This document shows, piece by piece, positions 8,468 to 15,728 of a stretch of 64,000 bases of DNA (its first letter is position 1; every line of letters begins with the position of its first letter). A program made the translations under genes and the position numbers. The notes beneath the pieces are model-generated. The model saw nothing but the letters and a program-made list of their open reading frames with translations. It had not been told where the DNA came from and made no database searches. Source of the stretch: JACVRW01 sp963850205 (GTDB taxonomy: Bacteria; Actinomycetota; Thermoleophilia; Solirubrobacterales; Thermoleophilaceae); the NCBI GenBank assembly GCA_963850205.1, contig CAWKKJ010000002.1, positions 101,703-165,702 of the forward strand, in the 5' to 3' direction.

Positions 8468-8860
8468 ATGCCCTATCTCCAGCTCGACCTCCCGATCTCC
8501 GTCGCCCCGGCCGTTCGAATCGGGCTGGCCGACGCGCTCGCCCGGGTCTTCGCCGAGGTGATGCACACGGACAAGCAGCGGGTGACGGTCTCGTTCCGGG
8601 AGCTGGGCGAGAACGGCGTCCTGCGCGACAGCGCTCAGGGCACGGCCCCCGCCCTGGTGGTGTCCTGCGACGTGCGCCGCGGACGTGCGAGCGAGTCGCG
8701 GCGGCAGCTGGGCGATCGCCTTGCCGCTCTCCTGCACGATGTCCTCGAGTGGCCGCCCGAGCGCGTGGTCGTGTACTTCACCGAGCACGCGGGCGATGAG
8801 ATCTACTTCGACGGCGAGCTCATGGACGACTGGACGCCGGCCGAAGCCTCGCGCCGCTGA
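8468..8860 (+). CDS. Tautomerase-superfamily protein
   Basis: The 130-residue product starts Met-Pro, so removal of the initiator Met would expose the N-terminal catalytic proline of the 4-oxalocrotonate tautomerase/MIF superfamily. The pattern of a first strand (PYLQLDLP), a long helix, a second strand (RVTVSFREL) and a second similar unit (VVSCDV, helix, VVVYF) suggests a longer two-unit form like MIF or MSAD rather than the 60-residue 4-OT. It would isomerise or hydrate a keto-enol substrate that cannot be named from sequence. The start codon is fixed by the required proline. Confidence 0.7.
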   Translation: MPYLQLDLPISVAPAVRIGLADALARVFAEVMHTDKQRVTVSFRELGENGVLRDSAQGTAPALVVSCDVRRGRASESRRQLGDRLAALLHDVLEWPPERVVVYFTEHAGDEIYFDGELMDDWTPAEASRR

Positions 8861-8873
8861 GGCGTAGAGCGGC

Positions 8874-9053
8874 CTAGCCGTCGTAGGGCTCGAAGTCGCG
8901 CTTGCGCGCGCCGCACACCGGGCAGAACCAGTCGTCCGGGATGTCCTCGAACCGTGTGCCGGCGGGAATGCCGCCGTCGGGGTCGCCCTCGGCCGGGTCG
9001 TAGATGAACCCGCACGAGGTGCAGATGTAGAGCTGGCTGGTGGCGGCTTCCAT
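8874..9053 (-). CDS. Rubredoxin
   Basis: A 59-residue iron protein with the two iron-binding knuckles CTSCG (residues 11-15) and CPVCG (44-48), plus the typical YDPAEGDPDGGIPAGT and FEDIPDDWFC segments. It carries electrons in the cytoplasm, for instance to alkane hydroxylases or oxygen- and peroxide-reducing enzymes; no partner is adjacent. It is transcribed divergently from the Nudix gene. Its 4-Cys site is complete and its length is normal. Confidence 0.95.
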   Translation of the reverse strand: MEAATSQLYICTSCGFIYDPAEGDPDGGIPAGTRFEDIPDDWFCPVCGARKRDFEPYDG

Positions 9054-9063
9054 CGCGGCGGGA

Positions 9064-9069
9064 AGAGTA
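9064..9069 (-). promoter_or_regulatory. Leaderless-type -10 box TACTCT for rubredoxin
   Basis: On the minus strand TACTCT ends 10 bp before the rubredoxin ATG at 9053. Inference from position. Confidence 0.35.
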
Positions 9070-9102
9070 GCGCTCGCGGCGTGCGCCGGCGCCCGCCGGG
9101 GG

Positions 9103-9108
9103 TAGGCT
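9103..9108 (+). promoter_or_regulatory. Leaderless-type -10 box TAGGCT for the Nudix gene
   Basis: TAGGCT ends 6 bp before the GTG at 9115, leaving no room for a ribosome-binding site. Inference from position. Confidence 0.45.
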
Positions 9109-9114
9109 GGAGCG

Positions 9115-9735
9115 GTGAGGGTGGACCGACCGCCCCCGGGGGAGGAGATCAACCACGGCCCCGTGACCGAGGCGCGCCAGGCAGCCTCGCTCATCCTGCT
9201 CCGCGACACCGGCACGGGGCCCGAGGTGCTGCTTGTCGAGCGCAATCCCAAGCAGCGGTTCATGGGCGGCGCCTGGGTGTTTCCGGGCGGCGCGGTGCAC
9301 GCCGAGGACGACGGCCCTCCGGGCGCCGCGGTGCGCGAGCTCGAGGAGGAGGCCGGCATCGCACTGCCCCCGGACGCCCGGCTGGTGCCGTTCTCCCGCT
9401 GGATCACACCCACCGAGGTGAAGATCCGCTTCGACACCTGGTTCTTCGTCGCCGAGGCCCCGGCCGGGGCGAAGGCCGTCCCCGACGGCGGCGAGTGCGT
9501 GGACGCCCGCTGGCTGCGCCCGGCCGCCGCGCTCGAGGCCCACGCGCGCGACGAGCTGATGCTGGTCTTCCCCACCATCAAGCACCTGGAGGAGCTGGCC
9601 GGTTTCGGCTCACCGAAGGAGGCGCTCGAGACGGCAGTGAGCCGGGAGGTTCAGCCGATCATGCCGCGCGTGGTGATGGGCGAGCTCTCGGCAGAGGTGG
9701 TGCTCCCCGGCGAACCTGGATACGAGCAGGGGTGA
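9115..9735 (+). CDS. Nudix hydrolase (NUDT19/CoA-diphosphatase-like)
   Basis: The 206-residue product contains FMGGAWVFPGGAVHAED followed by AVRELEEEAGI, a Nudix box with a short insertion between the Gly and the REx2EE core, as found in NUDT19-like members. The REx2EE glutamates that bind the metal are present. The GGAWVFPGG context points to hydrolysis of an acyl-CoA or similar nucleoside diphosphate, but substrate assignment is inference. It starts with GTG 6 bp after a TAGGCT box. The following secreted RTX protein starts 41 bp downstream. Confidence 0.85.
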   Translation: MRVDRPPPGEEINHGPVTEARQAASLILLRDTGTGPEVLLVERNPKQRFMGGAWVFPGGAVHAEDDGPPGAAVRELEEEAGIALPPDARLVPFSRWITPTEVKIRFDTWFFVAEAPAGAKAVPDGGECVDARWLRPAAALEAHARDELMLVFPTIKHLEELAGFGSPKEALETAVSREVQPIMPRVVMGELSAEVVLPGEPGYEQG

Positions 9736-9776
9736 ATGGCCGCAACCGCGGGCCTCGGCGCTTGTTCTCAAGGTTG

Positions 9777-10550
9777 ATGAGACGTGGCGCCCTGATCCTG
9801 GCCGCGGCGCTCGCCTTCCTCAGCTGCCTGGGGGCGGGAGCCTTCGCGGCCACCCTGCTCGGAACCGACGGCTCCGACCGCCTGCCGGGGACCGCTGGGC
9901 CCGATCAGGTGTACGGCGAGGCAGGCGCCGACACCCTCAGCGGAGACGGCGCCAACGACTACCTCGAGGCGGGCTCCGGCGCCGACCTGGTCGAGGGCGG
10001 CGACGGCGCCGATCTCCTCATCGGCGGGACCGGGGACGACCGAATGGACGCCGGCCGAGGTGACGACGTGGCCTACGCCGGCGCCGGCGCGGACCTGGTG
10101 CTGGGCGGCCAGGGCGCCGACACCCTGCTCGGGCAGGCCGGTCCGGACCGCCTCTTCGGAGGCGCGGGCCGCGATCGCGTGTATGCGAGCCTGGGGCCGG
10201 ACTACGTGGACGCCGGGTCGGGGGCCGACTGGGTGAGCTCCGAGGAAGGCGACGTGATCATCGACGCCGGGCCGGGCAGTGACGCGGTTGGCGCCGCGGG
10301 CGGCAACGTCCAGGTGCAGGGCGGTCCCGGCGACGACCGGGTGCGCACCGGCGAGGGCGGCGACCGAGTGGCCGGCGGCGGTGGACGGGACGCGTTGGAG
10401 ACCGGCGCGGGCGACGACGTGGTGCGGGTGCGTGACCGCAGGCGCGACCGCGTGGACTGCGGCGACGGAACCGATCAGGTCCGGGCCGACTCCATCGACC
10501 TGCTGACCGGTTGCGAGAGCACCCTGGCGCGGGTGGGCCGAATTCGCTAG
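9777..10550 (+). CDS. Secreted RTX-like calcium-binding repeat protein
   Basis: The 257-residue product has a signal peptide (MRRGALILAAALAFLSCLG, cleavage near AFA) and then nearly its whole length is built of nine-residue glycine/aspartate repeats of the GGxGxDxUx type (for example GGDGADLLIGGTGDDRMD and GAGADLVLGG). Such repeats fold into calcium-binding beta-rolls outside the cell. No enzymatic domain is attached. Two cysteines near the C-terminus (VDCGDG, LTGCES) are conserved in actinobacterial versions. The ATG at 9777 is chosen because it gives a signal peptide; a longer upstream frame is antisense-like Arg-rich sequence. Confidence 0.8.
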   Translation: MRRGALILAAALAFLSCLGAGAFAATLLGTDGSDRLPGTAGPDQVYGEAGADTLSGDGANDYLEAGSGADLVEGGDGADLLIGGTGDDRMDAGRGDDVAYAGAGADLVLGGQGADTLLGQAGPDRLFGGAGRDRVYASLGPDYVDAGSGADWVSSEEGDVIIDAGPGSDAVGAAGGNVQVQGGPGDDRVRTGEGGDRVAGGGGRDALETGAGDDVVRVRDRRRDRVDCGDGTDQVRADSIDLLTGCESTLARVGRIR

Positions 10551-10559
10551 AACCGGCTC

Positions 10560-11585
10560 ATGGCCAGCACCGGATTGACCGTCGCGGTCACCGGCCCCAC
10601 CGGCGACCTCGGCATGGCCATCGTCTCGGCCCTCGAGCGGTCGCGCGCGGTAAAGCGGGTGGTGGGCATGGCTCGCCGCCCCTTCGATCCGGCCGGCCGA
10701 GGCTGGAAGAAGACCGAGTACCGCCAGGGCGACGTGACCGACCGCGCCACCGTCCGGCGCCTGGTCAAGGACAGCGACGTCGTCGTCCACCTGGCCTTCG
10801 CCATCCTCAGCGCGAGCGAAGCCACCCGCGAGCTCAACGTCACCGGCTCGCGACTGGTGTTCGAGGAGACCGCGAAGGCCGGGGTGGAGCGCCTCTGCTA
10901 CGCGTCGAGCGTGGCGGCCTACGGCTTCCACGACGACAACCCGGATTGGCTGACCGAGGACGTCCCGCCGCGCGGCTCGCCTCGGCACCCGTACTCCGAG
11001 CAGAAGGCCGAGGTCGAGGGGGTGCTGGCCGAGGTGCTGCTGCGCCGCCGGCGCACCGCGGCATGGGTCTTTCGTCCCTGCATCGTCTCCGGCCCGCAGG
11101 CCCGGACCATGCTCGACGAAATCCCCTACTACCGGCTCAGCGAGGCGATGCCGGGGCCGGTGGGCCGGCTGCTCGCCACGATGCCGGTGCTGAAACCGGT
11201 GATCCCGGACCCGGGCACCCCCTTCCAGCTCGTCCACGAGGACGACGTGGCCCGCGCCTTCGTGGCCGGCGTGCGCGGGGTCGGCGAGCCGGGGCCCTAC
11301 AACCTGGCCGGCGGCGGCACGCTCACGGCCGCCGATCTGGCCGCGGCCCTGGGCTGGTACTCGGTGCCGGCGCCGAGGCCCGTCGTCGAGGCCACCGCCG
11401 AGGTGGTCACCCGGCTCCCGCTCGTCCCGGACGCGGTCTCCTGGATCCACTCGGTCCGCAAGCCGGTGCTGATGCGAACGGCCCGCGCCCGGCGGCTCTT
11501 GCGCTGGCGCCCGCAGCACACCTCGAGGGCCACCCTGGGGGCGATGGTCGCGGCCCACCGGGCGGAGCCGCGCATCGTCAGATAG
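10560..11585 (+). CDS. NAD-dependent epimerase/dehydratase-family protein (extended SDR)
   Basis: The 341-residue product has the extended-SDR nucleotide-binding motif GPTGDLG (residues 12-18), the YASSVAAYG segment and the catalytic-type YSEQK motif (about residue 142). The C-terminal part would bind the substrate, probably a nucleotide sugar or another hydroxy compound. The gene begins 9 bp after the RTX gene stop, with a TAGAAC box 6 bp before the ATG. It converges on the Fe-alcohol dehydrogenase gene with no spacer. Confidence 0.8.
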   Translation: MASTGLTVAVTGPTGDLGMAIVSALERSRAVKRVVGMARRPFDPAGRGWKKTEYRQGDVTDRATVRRLVKDSDVVVHLAFAILSASEATRELNVTGSRLVFEETAKAGVERLCYASSVAAYGFHDDNPDWLTEDVPPRGSPRHPYSEQKAEVEGVLAEVLLRRRRTAAWVFRPCIVSGPQARTMLDEIPYYRLSEAMPGPVGRLLATMPVLKPVIPDPGTPFQLVHEDDVARAFVAGVRGVGEPGPYNLAGGGTLTAADLAAALGWYSVPAPRPVVEATAEVVTRLPLVPDAVSWIHSVRKPVLMRTARARRLLRWRPQHTSRATLGAMVAAHRAEPRIVR

Positions 11586-12797
11586 CTACAGCGCCCGCCG
11601 GTACAGCTCGGCGTAGTCCTCGGCGTCGGCCTCGCGCGGGTTCAGCAGCGTGGTGCCGTCGCCCAGGGCACCCTCCACGAGGTCCGGGATTCCGGCCTCC
11701 GGCACCCCGACCTCGGACAGGCGCGTGGGCAGCCCCAGCGCACCGACGAGCGCGCTCACCCAGCCGGCGAGCGCATCGCCGATCTCGGGCTCGGCCACAC
11801 CGAGCACGTCGCCGACGTCGCGGTAGCGGTCGGCGATCTCGGGTCCACCGGCGGCGTTGAAGCGGATCACGTGGGGAAGGTGGATCGCGTTGGCCACGCC
11901 GTGCGGGACGCCGTACTGCGCGCCGGCCGGATGGGACATCGCGTGCACCGAGCCCAGCCCGATCGTGATGGCCAGGTTGGCCGCCACCAGCATGTTGCCG
12001 CGGGCGTTCTCGTCCTCGGGGGTCCCCACCGCGCGGCGGAGGTTCTCTCGCATCAGCCGGAGGGCCTGGAGCGAGCGGGCGTCCTGGTGGGGGTTCCAGT
12101 CGGCCGAGACGTAGCCCTCGATGGCGTGGGTCATGGCGTCCATGCCGGTCGCGGCGGCCACCGCCGGCGGCAGCGTACGGGTGGCCTCCGGATCGAGGAT
12201 GGCCAGCCTCGGGAAGAGCGGGAAGTCCGCGATCTCCAACTTGACCTTCTGCTCGGGGTCCTTGATCACGGCGGCCATCGACACCTCGCTGCCGGTGCCC
12301 GCGGTGGTCGGGATGCAGGCCAGCGGTGCGATGTCGAGGGGGCGGCCCGTCCCGTCGCCCTCCCGGGGCATGAGATACAGGCCCTCCAGCTCCAACGCGC
12401 TTCCGCCGTGGCTGAACACGGCGTCGGCGATCTTGGCCGTGTCCATCACCGACCCGCCACCCACCGCCAGGAAGGAGTCGGCGCCGGCCTCCCGGGCGGC
12501 GGCGGCGCACTGCTCGACCGTGGCGGTCGAGGAGTCCTGCGGCACGTCGTCGAATACCCCGGCCGACTCGAGGCCGCCGTCGACGAGGCCGGCCTCCACC
12601 CGCTCGACCAGACCGGTGCCCCGCACCACCTCGTCGGTGACCAGGAACACGCGCTGGGCGCCGTCCTTCTGGAACTCGAACCCGGCTGAGCCGAGCAGGT
12701 CGCGCCCGGCGATCACCCGGGTGCTCGAGGCGTACTGGTAGAAGTCCTTGAAGCCCGCCATCCGCTGGGCCTGCGAGCCCGCGGGCGCGGCTTCCAT
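11586..12797 (-). CDS. Iron-containing alcohol dehydrogenase
   Basis: A 403-residue group III alcohol dehydrogenase. The NAD(P)-binding GGGSVMDTAK lies at 113-122 and PTTAGTGSE at 164-171. The four expected metal ligands are present as D220, H224, H285 and H299 (GMDAMTHAIEGY, HAMSHPAGA, VPHGVAN). It interconverts an alcohol and an aldehyde or ketone with NAD(P)H. Its ATG overlaps the stop of the SCP2 gene by one base, so the two are translationally coupled. Together with the hotdog thioesterase they form a three-gene minus-strand operon that may process a lipid-like substrate. Confidence 0.9.
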   Translation of the reverse strand: MEAAPAGSQAQRMAGFKDFYQYASSTRVIAGRDLLGSAGFEFQKDGAQRVFLVTDEVVRGTGLVERVEAGLVDGGLESAGVFDDVPQDSSTATVEQCAAAAREAGADSFLAVGGGSVMDTAKIADAVFSHGGSALELEGLYLMPREGDGTGRPLDIAPLACIPTTAGTGSEVSMAAVIKDPEQKVKLEIADFPLFPRLAILDPEATRTLPPAVAAATGMDAMTHAIEGYVSADWNPHQDARSLQALRLMRENLRRAVGTPEDENARGNMLVAANLAITIGLGSVHAMSHPAGAQYGVPHGVANAIHLPHVIRFNAAGGPEIADRYRDVGDVLGVAEPEIGDALAGWVSALVGALGLPTRLSEVGVPEAGIPDLVEGALGDGTTLLNPREADAEDYAELYRRAL

Positions 12798-13216
12798 CAG
12801 GCCGCCTCCAGGAGGTCCGCCCTGCCGGCGTCCTCGAGGATCCTCCGGTAGCGAGGGAAGATCGGCTTGGTCAGCGGGACCAGCTTCAGGATCTTGGCCA
12901 CCGGACCCTTGGCCTTGATCTGCCCCCGGGCCAGCGCCACCGTCACGTTCACCTGGCCGAGCCAGAAGCGATGCGCGGTGTCGGCATCCATCGTCATGAC
13001 CACCTCGGGCTCCATGACGGTCTCGCCACAGTCCACCTGGCCGTCCTCGCCCTCGATCACCCTGACGGTGATCTGCGAGTCCGGCTCGCGGTACTGGTAC
13101 TGCACGATCGTGTTCGCCTTCTGGAAGCGGGGGGCCAGCTCCTCGTCGTCGGCCAGCTCTTGAAAGAGCCGTCCGATGTACGCGTAGAGCTCGTCCGCGT
13201 CCTTGAAATACGCCAC
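12797..13216 (-). CDS. SCP2-type sterol/lipid-binding domain protein
   Basis: The 139-residue product matches a stand-alone SCP2 lipid-binding fold: an N-terminal helix (YAYIGRLFQELADD), strands QITVRVIEGEDG and VVMTMDADTAHRFWLGQVN, and a C-terminal helical cap with ARGQIKAKGPVAKILKL. Such proteins bind hydrophobic ligands and act as carriers or stability partners in lipid catabolism. It sits between a thioesterase-like gene (16 bp upstream) and an Fe-alcohol dehydrogenase (overlap by one base), so the substrate is probably fatty or sterol-like. This is inference from neighbours. Confidence 0.75.
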   Translation of the reverse strand: MAYFKDADELYAYIGRLFQELADDEELAPRFQKANTIVQYQYREPDSQITVRVIEGEDGQVDCGETVMEPEVVMTMDADTAHRFWLGQVNVTVALARGQIKAKGPVAKILKLVPLTKPIFPRYRRILEDAGRADLLEAA

Positions 13217-13232
13217 AGCTGTTCCTTCCTCG

Positions 13233-14012
13233 TTATTTGCGCTCTCGTATCAGCAGCGTCTGGGCGCACCGGCCCAGACGGCCGCGTTCGTCCCACAGCA
13301 CGGTATCTGCCAGGCCCAGCCCATCGACAAAGGTGGTCGCCTCCAGGCACACCCATTCGCCGGACGCCGGGCGCACCAGGTGCACGCTCAGGTCGGTATT
13401 GATGAAGAGGTAGCGGCGGTGGTCGAGCGCGGCGCTCACGCCATTGCCGGAGTCGGCGATTACCAGCACGCGCTGCAGCGGGGTGGGCTCCTCCCCCTTC
13501 ACCAGGGGGACCCGCTGCCTCATCCATACGGTCGCCGGGCCCGGCTCCAGGTAGGCGCCGCTCACGAAGAGATACTCCATCGCGGTCTGGTAGCCGACCT
13601 CCTGCCCCGTGTTGAAGAAGTCCTTCTCGACGCCCTGCTCCGGGCCCGCCGGGCGGGCACCGGGCTCCTCGGCCAGCTGCACCCCGCCCACCTGCAGCCG
13701 CCAGGCGGCCGCCCGCATCACCTCGCCGTCGGGGCCGCTCAGCGAGGCCTCCAGCAGCTCGACGCTGCGGCCGGGGCGCACGACACGGGCGCTGGCCCGT
13801 AGTGGCGCCAGGGGCACCGGCCCGAGGATCTCGAAGGTCACCCGGCCCAGCCGCAGGCCCTCGCGCGGCTCACACCGCTCGAGGGCGCGGCCCAGCAGCG
13901 CGGCGGGCGGGCCCGCGTGCTGCGCGCCCGCGTCCCAGGGGCCGCGCGTGAGCTCGCTCGGCACCAGGGTTCCGTCCTCGTCCGTGTAGAAGGCCCCGTC
14001 CACGCGGGGCAT
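13233..14012 (-). CDS. Acyl-CoA thioesterase-like double-hotdog protein
   Basis: The 259-residue product fits the TesB-like/thioesterase superfamily with two hotdog halves: FYTDEDGTLVPSELTRGPW and HAGPPAALLGRALER at the N-terminus, and a second half with RYLFINTDLSVHLVRPA and the final strand GRCAQTLLIRER. It would hydrolyse an acyl-CoA or bind one. Its ATG is only 27 bp from the divergent Zn-alcohol dehydrogenase ATG, so the promoters must overlap. It heads the minus-strand operon with SCP2 and Fe-alcohol dehydrogenase. Confidence 0.75.
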   Translation of the reverse strand: MPRVDGAFYTDEDGTLVPSELTRGPWDAGAQHAGPPAALLGRALERCEPREGLRLGRVTFEILGPVPLAPLRASARVVRPGRSVELLEASLSGPDGEVMRAAAWRLQVGGVQLAEEPGARPAGPEQGVEKDFFNTGQEVGYQTAMEYLFVSGAYLEPGPATVWMRQRVPLVKGEEPTPLQRVLVIADSGNGVSAALDHRRYLFINTDLSVHLVRPASGEWVCLEATTFVDGLGLADTVLWDERGRLGRCAQTLLIRERK

Positions 14013-14024
14013 CGTAGGGCCGGA

Positions 14025-14030
14025 TAGCCT
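14025..14030 (+). promoter_or_regulatory. Leaderless-type -10 box TAGCCT for the Zn-alcohol dehydrogenase operon
   Basis: TAGCCT ends 9 bp before the ATG at 14040, inside a 27-bp gap between two divergent start codons. Inference from position. Confidence 0.45.
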
Positions 14031-14039
14031 CCCGCCGCG

Positions 14040-15074
14040 ATGCAGGCGGTGACCTTTCAGGCGCCCGGCGAGGTCGCGGTGGAGGAGCGGCCCGAACCCG
14101 AGCTGCTCGCTCGCGGCGATGCCATCGTCCGGGTCGAGGTCACCGGGCTCTGCGGCTCCGATCTGCACATCTATCACGGCCGGGTGCAGATCGAGCCCGG
14201 CTTCACGCTCGGCCACGAGTTCGTGGGCACGGTGACCGCCGCCGGCGAGGACGTGACCCAGGTGGCCGAGGGCGACCGGGTTCTGGGCTGCTACTGCTCG
14301 GCCTGCGGCAGCTGCTTCTTCTGCCGCCGGGGCGACTTCCACCAGTGCGACGAGGGCCGCGTGTTCGGCCACGGCCGGGCTCTGGGGGCGCTCCAGGGCG
14401 CCCAGGCCGAGCAGGTGCTGGTGCCGCACGCGAACCTCACCCTGCGACCCGTGCCGCCGGGGATGTCCGACGACGCCGCGCTGTTCGCCGGCGACGTGAT
14501 GGGCACCGGCTGGCACGCCGTGGATCAGGCCGGGATCCGGCCCGGCGACAGCGCGGCCGTGCTGGGCCTGGGCCCGGTCGGCCTCTGCGCCGTGCAAGCC
14601 GCCAGGGCGGCGGGCGCGGCCGCGGTGATCGCGATCGACAGCGTGGAGGAGCGGCTGGCCGTCGCGGAGACCTTCGGAGCTCGCCCTGTCCACCTGACCG
14701 AGGACGACCCGCGCGCCGCGGTCAAGGACGTCAGCGGCGGCCAGGGGGTGGACGCGGCCATCGACGCCGTCGGCCACCCGGAAGCGCTCGGGCTGGCCTG
14801 CCGCCTGACCCGCAAGGCCGGAACCGTCGTCGCAACCGGCGTGTACGCCGAGCGCGTCCAGGTGCACATGGGCATCGTCTGGATCAAGGCGCTCACGCTC
14901 AAGTCCGGCCAGGCGAACGTGATCGGCCATGTGGACCGCGTACTTGCCATGATGGCGAACGGCGTGCTCGATCCCGCTCCTCTGGTGACCCATCACATGC
15001 GTCTCGACGAGGCCCCCGAGGCCTACGCCGTCTACGACAGGCGCGAGGCGCTCAAGATCGTGATGTCGCCGTGA
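14040..15074 (+). CDS. Zinc-dependent medium-chain alcohol dehydrogenase
   Basis: The 344-residue product has catalytic zinc ligands in GLCGSDLHIYHG (Cys38) and GHEFVG (His59, Glu60), a structural-zinc cysteine cluster CYCSACGSCFFCRRGDFHQC with one more Cys than usual, and the Rossmann motif GLGPVG. It oxidises a secondary alcohol or polyol with NAD(P). Its stop overlaps the next gene's GTG, so it is coupled to the FAH/hydratase gene, with an aldehyde dehydrogenase following. This order suggests stepwise breakdown of a hydroxylated compound. Confidence 0.88.
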   Translation: MQAVTFQAPGEVAVEERPEPELLARGDAIVRVEVTGLCGSDLHIYHGRVQIEPGFTLGHEFVGTVTAAGEDVTQVAEGDRVLGCYCSACGSCFFCRRGDFHQCDEGRVFGHGRALGALQGAQAEQVLVPHANLTLRPVPPGMSDDAALFAGDVMGTGWHAVDQAGIRPGDSAAVLGLGPVGLCAVQAARAAGAAAVIAIDSVEERLAVAETFGARPVHLTEDDPRAAVKDVSGGQGVDAAIDAVGHPEALGLACRLTRKAGTVVATGVYAERVQVHMGIVWIKALTLKSGQANVIGHVDRVLAMMANGVLDPAPLVTHHMRLDEAPEAYAVYDRREALKIVMSP

Positions 15075-15718
15075 GCGTGGACGATCCCATCTCCACGGGC
15101 ACCCGAGCGCTTCTGGTGCGCCGGCGCGAGATGCTGGCCCAGGGAGCCAAGCCGCTGGGCTGGAAGGTCGGGTTCAACCTCCCGGCCCCCCAGGAGAAGC
15201 TCGGCATCGACGGGCCCCTGGCCGGCTTTCTCACCAGCGAAAGCGCGCTGGAGAGCGGCGCCACCTGGTCGCTGGGGGACGACGGCGAGGTGATCGTGGA
15301 GTCCGAGGTGGCGGTTGAGCTCGGTCCGGACGGCCGCTCGATCGCCGCGCTGATGCCCGCGCTCGAGCTGGCCGACCCGCCGGACCTGGAGCTGGGCGTC
15401 GACGCGATCCTGGCCGGCAACATCTTCCACCGCGCGGTGGTGTTCGGGCCACGGGTGGAGACCGCGGCCCCCGGCGCGGCCCGCATCCTCGTCAACGGCG
15501 AGGAGAACGCCTCGATCGCGGCCGGAGACGCCGGCGGCCGGCTCGAGGAGATGGTCGAGGCGGTGCGCGGTCGGCTGGACGCGGCACGCGAGGAGCTGCT
15601 TCCCGGATCGGTGATCATCACCGGCGTGCTCGCTCCCCCCCACAAGGCGGAGGCGGGCGACACCGTCCAGCTCGAGCTCGAGGCAGCCGGCGCCGTCGAG
15701 CTGCACTTCGCTGCGTAG
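15071..15718 (+). CDS. FAH-superfamily 2-keto-4-pentenoate hydratase-like protein
   Basis: The GTG at 15071 overlaps the preceding TGA (GTGA), giving a 215-residue protein. GWKVGFN, GPLAGFL, a metal-ligand-like EVIVESEVAVELG and DAILAGNIFHRAVVFG match the MhpD-like branch of the fumarylacetoacetate hydrolase superfamily. This branch hydrates 2-hydroxypenta-2,4-dienoate or decarboxylates related oxo acids in aromatic breakdown. The VESEVA acid pair fits the metal site. Its position between alcohol and aldehyde dehydrogenases supports a catabolic role; the substrate is not defined. Confidence 0.75.
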   Translation: MSVDDPISTGTRALLVRRREMLAQGAKPLGWKVGFNLPAPQEKLGIDGPLAGFLTSESALESGATWSLGDDGEVIVESEVAVELGPDGRSIAALMPALELADPPDLELGVDAILAGNIFHRAVVFGPRVETAAPGAARILVNGEENASIAAGDAGGRLEEMVEAVRGRLDAAREELLPGSVIITGVLAPPHKAEAGDTVQLELEAAGAVELHFAA

Positions 15719-15721
15719 CCT
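15716..15721 (+). promoter_or_regulatory. Leaderless-type -10 box TAGCCT overlapping the hydratase stop codon
   Basis: The TAG stop of the hydratase gene forms the first half of TAGCCT, which ends 7 bp before the ATG at 15729. This could give the aldehyde dehydrogenase its own leaderless transcript. Inference. Confidence 0.35.
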
Positions 15722-15728
15722 TCGGCCC

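Noticed and set aside
9777..10550. RTX nonapeptide repeats considered as a DNA repeat or CRISPR array
   Set aside because: Repeats vary in sequence and period and follow codons; they encode GGxGxD protein repeats. No CRISPR array or cas gene was seen anywhere in the window.
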